Positions 23,444 to 35,443 of a stretch of DNA of 64,000 nucleotides are shown piece after piece (within the stretch, counting starts at the first letter, position 1; each line of letters starts with the position of its first letter). The DNA is taken from assembly GCA_003342815.1 (NCBI GenBank), contig PTEX01000120.1, positions 1,082,560 to 1,146,559 on the forward strand, read 5' to 3'. The notes beneath the pieces are model-generated. The model had not been told where the DNA came from and did no database searches. It saw nothing but the letters and a program-made list of their open reading frames with translations. The DNA comes from Eudromia elegans. Its lineage: Eukaryota; Chordata; Aves; Tinamiformes; Tinamidae. Position numbers and translations under genes: made by a program.

Positions 23444-24764
23444 GAAAAGTAATTTATTACCATGAAAGTGAAGATGTTTTGATTGCTAATGTACTGTATT
23501 TTTGTTAAGGCTTTAGTAATTTGATGAATGTTTGTAATAACGATGAGAATTAACAAGATGATTTGTTGGTAACTTTTTTCTTTGGAATTATTTCTTCAGT
23601 CGTACTTCCTGAGCTGAGAGAAAGAAGACAGCTTTAAATATAGAAAGACTCCTTGTACAAAGTTCCTAGTATCTCGTTTTCAATGATAAAAGTGTGAATT
23701 TGGTTGGGAAGGCTGCTGCCTGGGGAAAAATGCATTATCTAATATCTAACTTTGGAGAATGTGTACTCAGATACATTTTCTGCAAGTACTCTCGGATGTG
23801 CTTCAAATCTGACCTTGTGGGACTTCTGAGTTAGAAGGTTATTCATTTTCTATGTCTTTCGAGTTTCCTAACTCTCAAGTAAAATTGGCATAGTAGTTTG
23901 ATTTACTGTCCACTCTGGTTTTCAAATTGAATGCTTGTTCATCAGGAATCATCCACTGGTAGAGGAGACACTAAGTATCTGAACAGTTCATCGTTATGAA
24001 TAAAAAACACTTGTTCCTTACATACCGGAAATAAGACTGTAGATTTTAGGGAATTTCCAACAGTGTTGAACCATATGAGTCCTCCATTCTTTTTAAAATG
24101 TGAATGAGTTTCGACAGTTCCTTGATTTTAGTTTGTTATTTGGCTTAGGAAATCTACTACCTATAAAACAAAAAAAGGGTCTTATCTCACTTCATCATTG
24201 ATTGTGTTTACAATCAGATCTTCTAAACATTTTTTCTTTTTTACTCTTATATGTTTCTAGACAAAAAAAAAGTCCTAAGTAAGATTTGGCAAACTTCCAA
24301 TGAATAACATGTTCTCTAATTCTCTAACTCTCTTAGTACAAACTCTAGAGGAGGGAAAAAAAAAGTATAAGAAAAAGTATTTATATGTAAGAGAACCATT
24401 ATTTACAGGGGTGGTATCCTTTCCCAGCACTAAAGAGAATAGCGTACCCACAATTTCAGAGGCCGTTGCAGGACTTTGGAAATTCTTCGGAAAAGATTAA
24501 TTCCCCCTCATCCTTGGGGAATGAGAAGTGAGCAGAATCATGAACTGAGTTAAATAAAATGGACACAAACTAAGCTCGTCAAAACACTCTTTTTTTCAGG
24601 GAGAAATTATTGGCAAAAATGGGTAACTGGATAATGCTGAGTAAACCTGTGAAATTCCCAAGAACATATTCCGCTGCTGTGGTCTTTTATCTATAAATCC
24701 TTCTCTTTTTAACCACGACAAGTGAAAGAGCAGAGGTGGAACTGCTTGTGCAAAGCAGGACAGA

Positions 24765-24806
24765 TGTGAAGAAAAAGAAAGAAAGGTGTGAAGAAAAAGA
24801 AAGAGG
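24765..24806. repeat. 22-bp tandem duplication, purine-rich
   Basis: tgtgaagaaaaagaaag occurs twice (24765 and 24787). Confidence 0.9.
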
Positions 24807-25010
24807 TGTTTCATAGAGGAGGTGGAAGGGAACTGGTCTGGTGTGGTGACACTGTGGCCTTCTTCCAGAAGTTTTATCTGAATAAGGGAAGACCCTCAGT
24901 TCAGAACCTGGAGTATTTCTTTGTATGTATATATATGCAGTAAGGAAGGTTCATCTTATATTTTGGGAATTCATGTTCTGTGCAGAAGAACTACAGTAAC
25001 TTCTAGTTTG

Positions 25011-25064
25011 TATATATGTATACATATACATATGTGTATATATATATATGTATATTTGTATATA
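25011..25064. repeat. (TATG/TA)n microsatellite
   Basis: Alternating TATATATG, TATACATA and (TA)7 units. Confidence 0.93.
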
Positions 25065-27500
25065 TCAGCTATGAATATAAGCTTACTAATTTAAGTTAAG
25101 AAGTTTAAGTGATAGTATTTTAAGAGATAAAGCTCAATAGTAAGATTTACATCGATGTAATGAAATATCTGTAAGTGTCTCCTTTCCAAATGAGTCTGTT
25201 CTGGGATTGTGTAATCATCAAATACAGTAGTTTAAACTTTTCTTAAATTTTTTTTTTTTTTGGTCAGATAATATTAGTGTAAAACATTATGCCTCCAATG
25301 CCATTATTTTACTGCAAAGAATGATATTACTTAGTCATTTCACACTAAAGAATAAATTCTGAGTCTGAATGGAGATCTCTGTATCAGCCTACATGTATTA
25401 CAATGTACTGTACATGTGCTTGACGTTTGCCAGCTCAATTAATGACAGTTATGATTTTAATCCATATAATCCATGTAATTGTATTTAGAAATCACTTAGA
25501 TTTTTCTTGCCCAACTATCTATGCGTATCTTTATTTAACAATCTAGTATGAAACAGTGAATGAAGGAATTCTTTATGGTGTGTATTATAGGAAGTTTTGC
25601 ATTTTTTACTTAGCATATAAATAGTAATGTTCTGCATAGCATAGATTGCAAGTGTCCGGTAAGTCCTCACTACTCTAGCTCAGACCTAAGAACTTGTGTT
25701 GGGATGGAAGGGAGACCTAATTTCTACAATTATGCTCAGATATAGTCCTTCATGTGTAATGGGAAATGTAGAGAGGTGCATCTTCCTTCTCTTCCTACCT
25801 TTGTGTTGTAACATGAGAAATATTCAGCAGCTTCATACCTATGTGAGTGGCTTTCCAGGTACAGCTCAGGAGTTGGACCAAGGAAGAATCCTCTTGGGCA
25901 GCCAGCGTGGTCCCTGCACTTGGACTTTCCTCGCACAGAGCCAGGTCATTCAGTGACATTTAGTTTCAGTGACTGGAGACATTCATGAGTAAACACAATT
26001 ACCAGTGCAAGGACTGCCTTAAGTATCATGCAAGTTTTCTTGGTCTTGTTTCTTATAAAGCAATAGTCACTCATTGCTGGGCAGGGACAGATCTGGAGCT
26101 GGCACCAACTGGGATGTTGTAGGGTAGGGACTGGTGGCCCTGGGCTGGGCTAAGATGTGTCCAGGGCTTGTGCTGAGGGTCCAGGGGTGGGCAAAAGCTG
26201 GCAGGGCCTTGCAACAAGGTCATTTGAGATCTGGAGCTTCCACTGACTCTTGCAATATTCTTCATATTTCCAAAGAAGAACATGGGAGAAATTTTTTCTC
26301 AGTGAATCTGCTCTGTCTGCTCAGAAATTTCTCTTCAATTAAATTTAGTATTTTAATAGTTGTTAAAACAGAGAAAGGATGCTAAGAATGAAATATATTA
26401 TTTAAGTAAATCCCTTGCAATTTGATTCCTATAAACTGTGTATAAATCTAGACACGAGTTACTGTCCTCTCTTTGGAAAGCTTAGGGGTTTTTTTAGTGA
26501 AAGAATAAGAAATAAAAACAGGAAGCAAGTCTGCCACTTGTCTAATTTTTGTAGTAATACAGCCTCCTTGAGAGGCTATTTATTGTTATTCTCCACATTC
26601 GTTAATAATTTGTGCAAGATAATTTACCTGTAAAAATAAAAAGCCTAGCAATGGCTTTTTTCAGCCTCTGCAGTTTTGCTTTAGGGAGTCTTATTTTCAA
26701 TCTTTTGTTATTTGGCTTCAAGCACCTGCATCCTTGCTGAGGCTTTGTAAACCAGTCTCTAGATAGCGGATAGGATGAACACAATTTGCATGTTGCCAAA
26801 ACTGGGAAGAGCTTCAGGAGCACCAAGGTTCTTACCTTTGAATACAATACCAGTGCCAAATTCACTTGCTCAGTTATGGCTGAGGTAGGTTCAGACTTTT
26901 GGGTGACCCAGGTGGCAGTACGATGTCCTTAAGCTATGTCTGGGTTAGTGAATTTGACACAGTGAGGCTAAACTCCTAGACACTGCAATTCGCTTGTTTG
27001 TGCCGTTAGATGATGGGCACAGCGCCTGACATGCTTTAGGACTGTAAACCAGCACTCTCCCACACACTTCTCAGGCACAGGCTCAGAAATGTGAGCACCT
27101 CAGGGACTATCGCTGACCGCTGTGGAGGCTGAAAGAGTTTCCTGACGCAGTGTCCCTGCTGTGTCCCCGCTAGCGGTTGTCTCTGGGAACGTGGCCGTGA
27201 ACATTTAATTTTGCAGTACAGATGTAGCCACAGGGGCCTTGCAGAGGAGAGTTTAGTATATGCTCCATGTTAAAAAAGGTAACTACCTTATTGGCCAACG
27301 TGCATGAAAGTGAGTATGAACTGTTTGCTTATGAGGCTCACTTTGGACTCTTATTAAACATTTTATTTTACCTTTTGAAAATCTAATTTTATATCTGTGC
27401 ATGAAAAGTTGAGAGAAATAGATAATATATCTGTGTATATATATTATGTATTTCTTATTTGTTTGTCTTGTGAACACATAAAGGGAATGTGGGGAATAGG

Positions 27501-27570
27501 AAATATTTAAAATATTTTATTTTAAAAATATTAATATTTTAAAATATTTTATATTTAAAATATAATATTA
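27501..27570. repeat. AT-only palindromic tract
   Basis: Seventy bases built only from A and T. Repeated AAATATTT and AAAATATTTT words are self-complementary, so the tract can fold into several alternative hairpins. Confidence 0.85.
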
Positions 27571-29136
27571 GTTTCATATGACCATTTTTTATCCAACTTT
27601 CCGAATACTATTTAACAGATTAAAGTCTTGCTTTGAGCAAAGAGAGAGGAGGACTAAATCTAGCTGTCTAAGCAGGAACCTGAATGGCCCTTTAGAACTG
27701 AATAGGAAATGTATTTTAGAGAGCTACATTGACTGAGACGGTTGGAAGCCTCAGCCACTGGACATTAACTTTTAACACAGTCTTCCTGGGGTGAGCTTCA
27801 AAAGAAGGAAGCAGAGAGAATGTGTTTAAGAAAAAGAGCAGGAAAAACTAGGAGAAAAACACACAGGAAAAGATGGAGGCTTCCAAAACCACAGGTTCCC
27901 TGTGAATTTTAAAGTATGATTCTGTGATTAGTTTTGACTCCAAGAACTTTAATTCTGTACTCCAAATACTATTAATACTGCTTTGGTATAGGAAGAAAAC
28001 AAAATAAAAAAACCCAAACCCTCTATCTCTCTATAGTCTGTCTGTATCTTATCCATGCAAATAAAATTACTCATTACAATGTTTATTTGAAACTTCAATT
28101 AGCAGAGTTCTGATGAAATGTGCAGATCTTCCCATCACTTACACTGGAGTTGGTGGAGTTAAACTGAATGAGCACCTTGCCACTGCAGAAAGAATTAAGC
28201 AGACTGTGAATTTGAAGTATTCTTTATCTGACTCCTCCCTTCCACTTTAGGATTAAAACTGCTTTCAGCAAGCCACATTATCCTAACTGGGATGAAATAT
28301 ATTCACAGTTATTAAATTATTAGGTAGTATGACCTGAAGACCTGAGAAAATGATCACAAGTTCTGGTGCCAGACACATTTTTTCTTAACCCCCATATTTT
28401 ATAACCCATTTGAATTTTTCAAATTTTGTTGCTTAAGCAGGCAGTTTTAGGTAGCTGTAAAGTATTCTGAAATGGAGATAGCAGTTTTATCAGTTAAATC
28501 AGTTCTAGTTTGTTTTAAACAGACATTTGCTAGCCTAAGACTGGAAACAGCCTCAGATAAGAACCTATATTCAGAATATATAATTCACTTTCTAGTCCAG
28601 TTGATTAGATCTTCAAATAAACGGGAGATATCGAATATTTCCACATCAGAATATCCAGTAAGGATCTTGCTTTTTAATAGAGGAAGAACCATTAATAAAT
28701 GCAATGACAAGGAATGTCCAGCTGCTGGCTGCCTTAATATGTTACTATCCTTGCTTTTTATGGAAAGTATCTTAAGGAATTTGATAAAACTCACCAAAAG
28801 GATTGCACAGTGAGGCACTTGTTCAGAAAACAGGGATTGTAAATTCAAATCCAGTGAATGCTTTACTATTCATTATAGATTTAAAGACAAAGAAGTGTTC
28901 TGTGAAAGCCATTCCTAGTATAGTAAGAAATTAAGTTTCAAGCATGCAGGTTTTTTTGACTGTTAGGATTTGATTTCTGTTAATAGTTGGTTGTTAAACA
29001 ATAATACTTATTGTTTCCTGGGTAAATTTCCAATGAAAGTTCAGCTGCCTGCTGAAATGGACAAGCATATGGAAAATCAAATTTTGCTACTGTACCTTCA
29101 ATAAAAAAAGCTGTTTACAGATCCATTCTGATTAGA

Positions 29137-29617
29137 GGGTCCAGTGACAAGCAACAAAGATGATTATGGGACCAGAGCATCTATCATATGAGGAGAGGTT
29201 AGACGATCTGGGCCTGTTTAGCCTACAGAAGAGAACGTTGAGAGGGGATCTAATCAATATGTATAAGTACCTGAGGGGAGAATGTAGGGAGGAGGGGGCC
29301 AAACTGTTCTCAATAGTGGCCAGTGTTAGGACAAGAGGTAATGGCTTCAAATTGAAACACGGGCAGTTCCATCTCCAGGTGAGGAAGAATTTCTTTCCTG
29401 TGAGGGTGACGGAGCCCTGCAACAGGCTGCCCAGAGAGGCTGTGGAGTCTCCTTCTCTGGAGATCTTCAAACTCGCCTGGTTGCCCTGTGCTCTGTGCCC
29501 TGGCACCCTGTGCCCTGTGCTCTGGGGGTCCCTGCTGGAGCAAGGGAGCTGGACTAGAGGATCTCTAGAGGTCCCTTCCAATCCTAAAGATTCTGTGGTT
29601 CTGTGATTTTGTGATTA
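29137..29617 (+). mobile_element. CR1: CR1 LINE, 5'-truncated, group B
   Basis: About 480 bp of the CR1 3' part. It starts in the ORF2 segment gtccagtgacaagcaac and reads through YEERLDDLGLFSLQKRTLRGDLINMYKYL-like coding sequence and a VRTRGNGFKLKHGQF segment. It then gives [15 protein letters not shown] and ends after aggtcccttccaatcct in ATTCTGTGGTTCTGTGATT-type tail units. The coding portion stays open for 148 codons, which suggests a fairly young copy. A local expansion of gccctg/gcaccctg words near 29485-29525 is extra compared with the other copies. Confidence 0.96.
29160..29606 (+). pseudogene. CR1 ORF2 C-terminal remnant (open, 148 codons)
   Basis: This is the C-terminal part of CR1 ORF2, beyond the reverse transcriptase domain. 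Residues 8-30 (YEERLDDLGLFSLQKRTLRG) and residues 78-103 ([20 protein letters not shown]) follow the family closely. The reading frame then runs past the expected C-terminus through the GC-rich expansion. With no endonuclease or reverse transcriptase, it cannot move by itself. The first Met is a chance Met inside ORF2. Confidence 0.9.
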
Positions 29618-29720
29618 CCTTCCTCAGGTACTTCCTTAGGTATTTAATAATCTTTTTCTGAAAAAGTGAAAGAAAATACTGTATAAAACATTACATCTGA
29701 GACTTTAAATTTAACAGATC

Positions 29721-29766
29721 GTATACACATATACACTTGTGTGTATATATATAAGTTTATATATAG
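29721..29766. repeat. (TA/CA)n microsatellite, imperfect
   Basis: gtatacacatatacacttg is followed by (GT)3 and (TA)5, then a ttatatata block. Confidence 0.85.
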
Positions 29767-31596
29767 AAAACTTTGATACTCTGTAGCAGGAATTTAGTGA
29801 GAAGATATATTTTCTTCTATTCAGTGGAATTTATAGTAATGAACATTGCATTTTTTTCTGAGAAAGTTTTAATGTGTGTCCTAAAATGAGATATATATAT
29901 TTCCAATTTCAGAAGGAAAGTTGCCATTTGAAAAGAGTCCATGCACATGCCACATTATTTAAAATTAAAATACAAATCTAAAGGAAAAATATAACTGTAT
30001 TGGCATGGCTGTATACCCTGCATGGAAAAAAAACCATTGACAAATTGTGACCACATCTCAAGCAACCTTCACATGCACAGCAGCTAAGAATGTCAATTGG
30101 CATTTGAATCTGAAAATCAATATCTGAAAATCTCAATTCAATATTTCTAATAGGTTAATTCTAATAAGATATAATTAACAAGTAGTTACACAAGAACTGA
30201 ATATAATAAAATCTGATTTCGTGTGGATTTATGTCCGAGGAGCTGGACACATTGAACAACTATCTTCTCATCAAAATACTAAACATGCATAAAGAAAGTC
30301 CATTTCTTCAAGTAAGGAAGCTACTTAACCAGGAATATGAATCTAGAATTTCTAGCATTGATTCCCCAGATCAGTGGGGGGAATGACTTTTTCCTCCCCT
30401 TACCACCAACTTTTAATGCAATACTCTATTGATCTGAGAAAGACATTCCAAGTCAAAATAAAATCTGATCAAATAAGGCAAGTAGTTAGGGATAAGATGA
30501 CAAACCAGAGGGATTTGAAGGAGAGCTGGATGATGCAGTAGGGGCAAAACAATGCCAGGAAGTTTAGAAATTATGAGGCATACAGATTGACGGTCATGTG
30601 AATGAGAAGCCTGGTTGGGGGATGGATCCATGATCATGGGAAGCAAAGAAACATAAAATAGTCAGAAGGAAAGCAAAATCAAAGATCAGGAAGCCAAATA
30701 ATCCATCCTACATCCATTCTACTGCAGCAATAAATTGGCAAATTCAGCCAGAATAATGAGGAGCAAGAAAATGGAATAGAAAAATGGATGTAACTAGAAT
30801 CAAATATCACATTGAAAAACTGAGAGCAATGTGTAAAGTAATTTCATACATGAAATATGTAGTTTCAAAAGAGCTACAAAGCTATAGAGCCACAAAATAA
30901 AGCTCCAAAGACAGCTTTTAAGCTCCTAGATTATTAAAGCTATTGTTTAGATGAGGATATGGTTTTGGGCACCTGCTGTGATGAGATTGATGTGTTTAGA
31001 AATGAAAAAATATTTTCATATCAAATATTCTTTTTCTTGCATTTTCTTTTTTTCTAAGAATGGTCAAGGTTGCTCTGCAGCCATCTCCTGTAGAAAATCT
31101 CTCTTACATTGCGCTTAACTCTGCAATTTTTATTTGCTGCTGTGAATCATGTGTGTCGTTATGTGTGATCCAAAGTATTGGGCCTCTATCATCCAGGCCC
31201 ACTTGAATTACCAGTGATTCTCTCCCTTTTCATGTGCCTGGGTTTCTTTAAAAAGAGATTTTGTATGTGTACAATCTCTCATTGTAGGTGGGATACAGGG
31301 AAATTGGATACTTAATCACCAGGACTGCATCTTCCTCCATTCAGTTTGCCTGCTCAACAATATAAAAATCGTGATTTTTCTCCCCAGGTTAAATAGTTTG
31401 GAAGTTGTTGGGGAACACACAAACACACAGGACAAATGCATACCTTTAAAGAACTAAAATGTCACTGATAACCTTTTGCTTGTATCTTTACTATAGGAGC
31501 TGTAACTTATGTATATATCCATAGTATATGTCCATATCACAGTATATATCCATATATGTATATATCAATAGACAAAAAGATGTTTTGCCTAGCACA

Positions 31597-31639
31597 CAAC
31601 AACAACAACAACAACAACAACAAGAACAACAACAACAAG
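31597..31639. repeat. (CAA)n microsatellite
   Basis: Fourteen trinucleotide units with one CAA-to-GAA change at 31624. In one frame they produce a poly-Gln string, which explains the open frame at 31528-31839. Confidence 0.96.
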
Positions 31640-32482
31640 CATATAGAGTATTCTTTTACTTTTTGCACACTTCTAGCTCTACTCTGAAGAATGACTTATG
31701 GAGAAAGATGCTAGTCAAGTTGTCAGTCCAGCCATGTTTCCCAACCATTCACTGTTGTCTTCTGTTTTTCATAGGCATTCTGACCATATTTAACAACATG
31801 AAATTTCTGGTAAAATTATTGAATAAATCTTCATTTTAGATGCTTATTATCTTTTTATAACAGCTGACAATGAAATAAATTATAAAGAATTGAAATACTG
31901 GAATATTATTTTAACTTAATAGTTATCCTACAAAATTGCTTCATACTCAAGCTAAGCAAAGTAGTAATACTTTTAAAAAGAAAAACAATTTTCCAGAATT
32001 TTTGAACTTCAATTTAATTGTGGGTTTACTTTATTTTTTTTTTCTTAGTCTTGTTAAGATACTGGCATGGAAGGTGAACATGAAAACATTAATTGCTGAA
32101 TGTTCAAATAAGTAATTTGACTGTTCGAGAAAAATGGCAGATTTACAGGAATAAAACTGAAATCTTGTGTCTTTAAAAGAATAATGGCCTGAAGGAAAAA
32201 GGTATAAGCTTCCTAGTGAAATGTCCTTGACTTTGAAAGGCATCTAGTCATCTTTGTGAAGAAAGACTATAATACAGTTCCCCTTATTTCGGTATTTATT
32301 ACTCTTGAAATAAGTATTTATTTTAAAAGATTTCTAAGAAGGGCAGGTAGTACTATTTTGGCAGTAGTCCTTTCCTGTGTTTTAATTTCTTGCGTCACAG
32401 AAAATGGGCTGGGACTTCTACCTTTATGCTGTTAAAAACAGTAACCACCATAACCATTTTTAACTCTGTCTCAACCCATAAG

Positions 32483-32500
32483 AGTAGTAGCAGCAGCAGC
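32483..32500. repeat. (AGT/AGC)n short microsatellite
   Basis: Two AGT units followed by four AGC units. Confidence 0.8.
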
Positions 32501-32708
32501 AAAAGGTTTTTAACATTCTCAAGAGATTGTTTTCTATTGAAAATTAAGATTAAGTATAAAAAGCAAAGGTTTTAAAAGTAATAATGGCAGGTGACCACGT
32601 GACTCACACTGACCCTGATGAAAGGTAGGCATAAAAGTCACTTTTATCTTTCACATTCTCCACTGAATTGCAGATAATAATATTTGAAGTTGTATTCTAC
32701 AAAATAGC

Positions 32709-32726
32709 AAAAAAAAAAAAAAAAAA
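32709..32726. repeat. Poly-A run
   Basis: About 18 consecutive A. No retrocopy was recognised upstream. Confidence 0.85.
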
Positions 32727-33424
32727 GAAATTCCTCTTTCAAGATTCTTTTTTGACTTTAACTCCTTCCTTTCTATCAGAAAATAGTATCCGCTGCCAAA
32801 AAGAAAAAAAAAATACCATGAAGCCTGATGGAAGTTGCAGTTTAGAATATCAATTTCCTGTTCTCCAAGATAATTAATATTCCACAAGAAGTACTGAGCT
32901 TTTATAATATAAAATAAGCATCCATGGGTGCCTTTGCAACCCGCTCCCTCAGAAAATCTCTCTTAAACTGTGCTTCACTCTTCAAACTTTGATGCTCTGT
33001 ATCAGATGTGTTGTTGAGTTTTTAACCGTGACTTAGAGATCATCTCACAGTGAAACAGACCTGGAGAATCTGAATGACAATCACTACAGAAAATTTCAAA
33101 ATCAATTACTTTGCAAAAATTGACAGTAAAATATATTGTGCTTTTGATTATTTTATTTTTGACTTTTCAGGTGACCAGAATTGATGGGTGAAGAGTGAAG
33201 AAAATATAACAAAACTGTGAGTAAACAGAAAGTCAGAAAGTCATTTTTGGTCCAGTTCTTCTACACATAAATATAATCAAAAATTAAACCAAGGCTCCTC
33301 TGTTTTATTCCTTGAAAGAGGAAAGTTCTTAAAATCAAGAAAAGCTGTAATGGCATAACTATCTTGAAGGACCATTACCTGTGTTAGGATCACTGTTTTA
33401 TACTGTAGTGCAATAATAAATTGA

Positions 33425-33630
33425 AATAAATTATTCATATGTTAAACTCCCCTTGATTAAGAGAACTAACAATTTATCAAATGGCAATTTGAATGGAATT
33501 GTCATAGCATCATAAAAATGACTTGTGATTATCTCATTACAGCTAAAAACAACTCTTAATAACTTTTAATTGTCACCTTCCTTAATACTTTTAATTGGCT
33601 TTGCTTTTAGGCTTTCAATCACCATAAAGA
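33425..33630. promoter_or_regulatory. Candidate conserved non-coding segment
   Basis: Complex AT-rich sequence with several evenly spaced homeobox-type words (acttttaattg twice, at about 33562 and 33588, and taataactt), without microsatellite or transposon character. Only the texture supports this call. Alignment to another bird would decide it. Confidence 0.18.
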
Positions 33631-34249
33631 AAGGAATCATTACTGGTACGCAGAACAAAGAGTCAATCCACAATTATCAGCAAAGTAATCAAAAAAAGGG
33701 CAAGTAGCCTTTTATACAGAAGTGACATTCTATAGCACTTAATACGTGATAATGAGGCTTTGAATAAAAGGCATAAATACATCTTAATATTTGCAAAAAA
33801 TTCATTTCAAAAACTGTTGAGACAGAGAATGCTTCAGTTCAGCAATGAATTAAAATCTTACAAGTCAAAAATTAAAACGCTAACTTGTCCAATGCTGCTT
33901 TCAAAGACACAGGCAGAGAAGTGCTATGAAAATGCAACTCACATCTTACTGTTTTGGCTTTTGAATATTAGATGTGCAAAAGGACAATTCCATTATTTCA
34001 AGTTAATTCATCATTTGAAAAAGAATAATTTCCAAATACTGGCTCATGGTTGAGAGAATGATTACAAATGATAGTAGGGTTATTATCCAGTTGCAACTAT
34101 TCTAAGTACATCCATGCCACGGAGTAGTCCCTGCCCCCTAGCTTTAATGATACAGAGAGGCAGATCCATTCTGAGAAGACTAGCTACATTATACCACACA
34201 AACCTTCAGCTAGAGTCTCTGTTGGGCTACCTGTCATCCTAAGTCACAC

Positions 34250-34274
34250 TTATTTGTTTATTTATTTATTTATT
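34250..34274. repeat. (TTTA)n microsatellite
   Basis: About six TTTA units with one TTTG near the start. Confidence 0.93.
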
Positions 34275-34552
34275 CAATTTTAAAACATCTGAATTAATGA
34301 GATGTCCTGCATAATCACATATGGTAGATTATTCTTATTAGGATGGTGTTAGAGGACATATTTTCAGGACAGAAACAGATAAACTTAATGCAGTGCAGTC
34401 ACATCCATAATTTTAGGGTTCCCTTTTGTCAACAATGTTTAAACCATGGGATTTGAATTGGAAGGAATGGTTTATTACATACACGTTCTTTTACAGTCCC
34501 CTTCTACCTGTTTCACATTGAAATTAGTGTCCTAATCTTTCAGTATATGGAC

Positions 34553-34578
34553 ACTCTATGTCATGACTCTATGTCATA
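34553..34578. repeat. 13-bp tandem duplication
   Basis: actctatgtcatg is followed directly by actctatgtcata. Confidence 0.92.
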
Positions 34579-34694
34579 GCCTTGGCAAGTAAATGCACAT
34601 TCTTGCTTATCTTCGGATCTCCAAATTCTGACCATTTTATAAAAATAAATAAACTAATTAATTAGTTAAATAGAATAAAAAAGAAAGCTTCTAA

Positions 34695-34700
34695 CTACTA
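34695..34700. repeat. 6-bp target-site duplication (left)
   Basis: CTACTA abuts the first base of the LTR and is identical to the CTACTA at 35444-35449 that abuts its other end. A 6-bp duplication is the size made by class II (alpha/beta-type) retroviral integrases. Confidence 0.9.
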
Positions 34701-34811
34701 TGTTGCCGACTTGCATCGGCAAACCTCGCTCGGTTGCTGGACTGGGCTGAGGTTACCCCCGCCTCAGGGCCATTGAGCACAGACACCAATATGAGGATGC
34801 AGCAAATGGCG

Positions 34812-34817
34812 TTTATT
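34812..34817 (-). terminator. LTR polyadenylation signal AATAAA
   Basis: Perfect AATAAA on the minus strand, about 20 bp past the TATA box and about 110 bp before the LTR end. This placing gives a short R and is usual for avian class II LTRs. Confidence 0.75.
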
Positions 34818-34833
34818 GCTTAACTTAGCTTGC

Positions 34834-34840
34834 ATATATA
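34834..34840 (-). promoter_or_regulatory. LTR TATA box
   Basis: tatatatg on the minus strand, preceded by two CCAAT boxes 40-85 bp upstream. This is the standard core promoter layout of a retroviral U3. Activity today is unknown. Confidence 0.7.
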
Positions 34841-35158
34841 CTCAGGCTGAATGCAGAAGCTTGCTTCTGACTTGAGATTGGTTACATACTACTGTTCACA
34901 CGCAAACTAACATAATGATTGGCTAAAGGTACGCATCCTTATAATTAAGCTACAGTTGGTCTGGCTCTTATCTTGTTGAGCTCACTCAGTCCCACGTTTG
35001 AAGTTGGTTCTCACTCCTCCGCTCGCTCCACAGTGCTATTTCTTTACTTCTCTGCTCTGAGTGTCCTTGCAGCCTCAGCACTCCCAGCTCCTGGCTGCTC
35101 CGTTCCCAGCGTNTTTATCTCNTAATTCTNAGAGTCCTTGTAGCGCAGNGGAATCATC

Positions 35159-35200
35159 ACAGCCTGCAGTCATGTCAAGACAGCCTGCAGTTATGCTAAG
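35159..35200. repeat. 21-bp tandem duplication inside the LTR U3
   Basis: acagcctgcagtcatgtcaag is followed directly by acagcctgcagttatgctaag. Tandem duplications in U3 often mark enhancer units. Confidence 0.9.
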
Positions 35201-35443
35201 AGAAGAGTGAGTTTTGATAGGCCATAGATCCATATTCTTCTAAAACCATTACTACAATTCTTTTACTTATTGCCTTATATGTCCTCTTCAATCATTCCTA
35301 GGCTACACGCCTCCTTCCTGTCGTTCCGTGACATCACGACATCTTCCGAGCGCCATGCCCTATGCTAAACTATATCATCTACTTATGCTAAGTCTAAGTT
35401 ATACTAAGCTCCCTACCTTATTAAGCTCTAAACATTTCCCACA

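Larger units (their letters stand above)
23444..29136. other. Mostly unique sequence, two GC-richer islands, no gene seen
   Basis: It contains a 22-bp duplication and TA/AT tracts listed separately. The segments at about 26080-26240 and 26990-27180 have more G+C and some CpG than their surroundings, but no open frame with a family match and no clear TATA or splice pair. They may be unrecognised old repeats. Confidence 0.45.
29618..34694. other. AT-rich sequence, no gene seen
   Basis: It holds the microsatellites listed at 29.7, 31.6, 32.5, 32.7, 34.25 and 34.55 kb. A candidate non-coding element lies at 33.43-33.63 kb. Open frames at 30413, 31528, 32031 and 33760 have no family likeness. Confidence 0.5.
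34701..35443 (-). mobile_element. Solo LTR of an avian class II endogenous retrovirus
   Basis: The minus strand runs from TGTGGGAAATG (35443 down) to ...CGGCAACA (34701), giving TG...CA ends over 743 bp, flanked by a perfect 6-bp duplication CTACTA. In the minus orientation the U3 part carries two CCAAT boxes (reversed as ATTGG at 34877 and 34918) and a TATATATG box at about 34834-34840. About 20 bp on there is AATAAA (34812-34817), followed by cgccatttgctgcatcc and a ttggtgtc segment. That AATAAA-CGCCATTT arrangement resembles the R region of alpharetrovirus-type LTRs. A CRE-like tgacatca lies near 35330. No gag, pol or env adjoins, so the provirus was removed by recombination between its two LTRs. 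Four ambiguous bases (N) fall inside it. Confidence 0.9.

Noticed and set aside
26080..27250. GC-richer stretches with some CpG, considered as exon or CpG island
   Set aside because: Too short and too poor in CpG for an island. No open frame with a match and no convincing splice pair.
27900..27925. gattctgtgatt word like a CR1 tail
   Set aside because: Only one and a half tail units, and the upstream sequence does not match the CR1 3' end.
31528..31839. Frame with a poly-Gln run resembling a transcription-factor tract
   Set aside because: The run is the CAA microsatellite, and the flanks have no family likeness.
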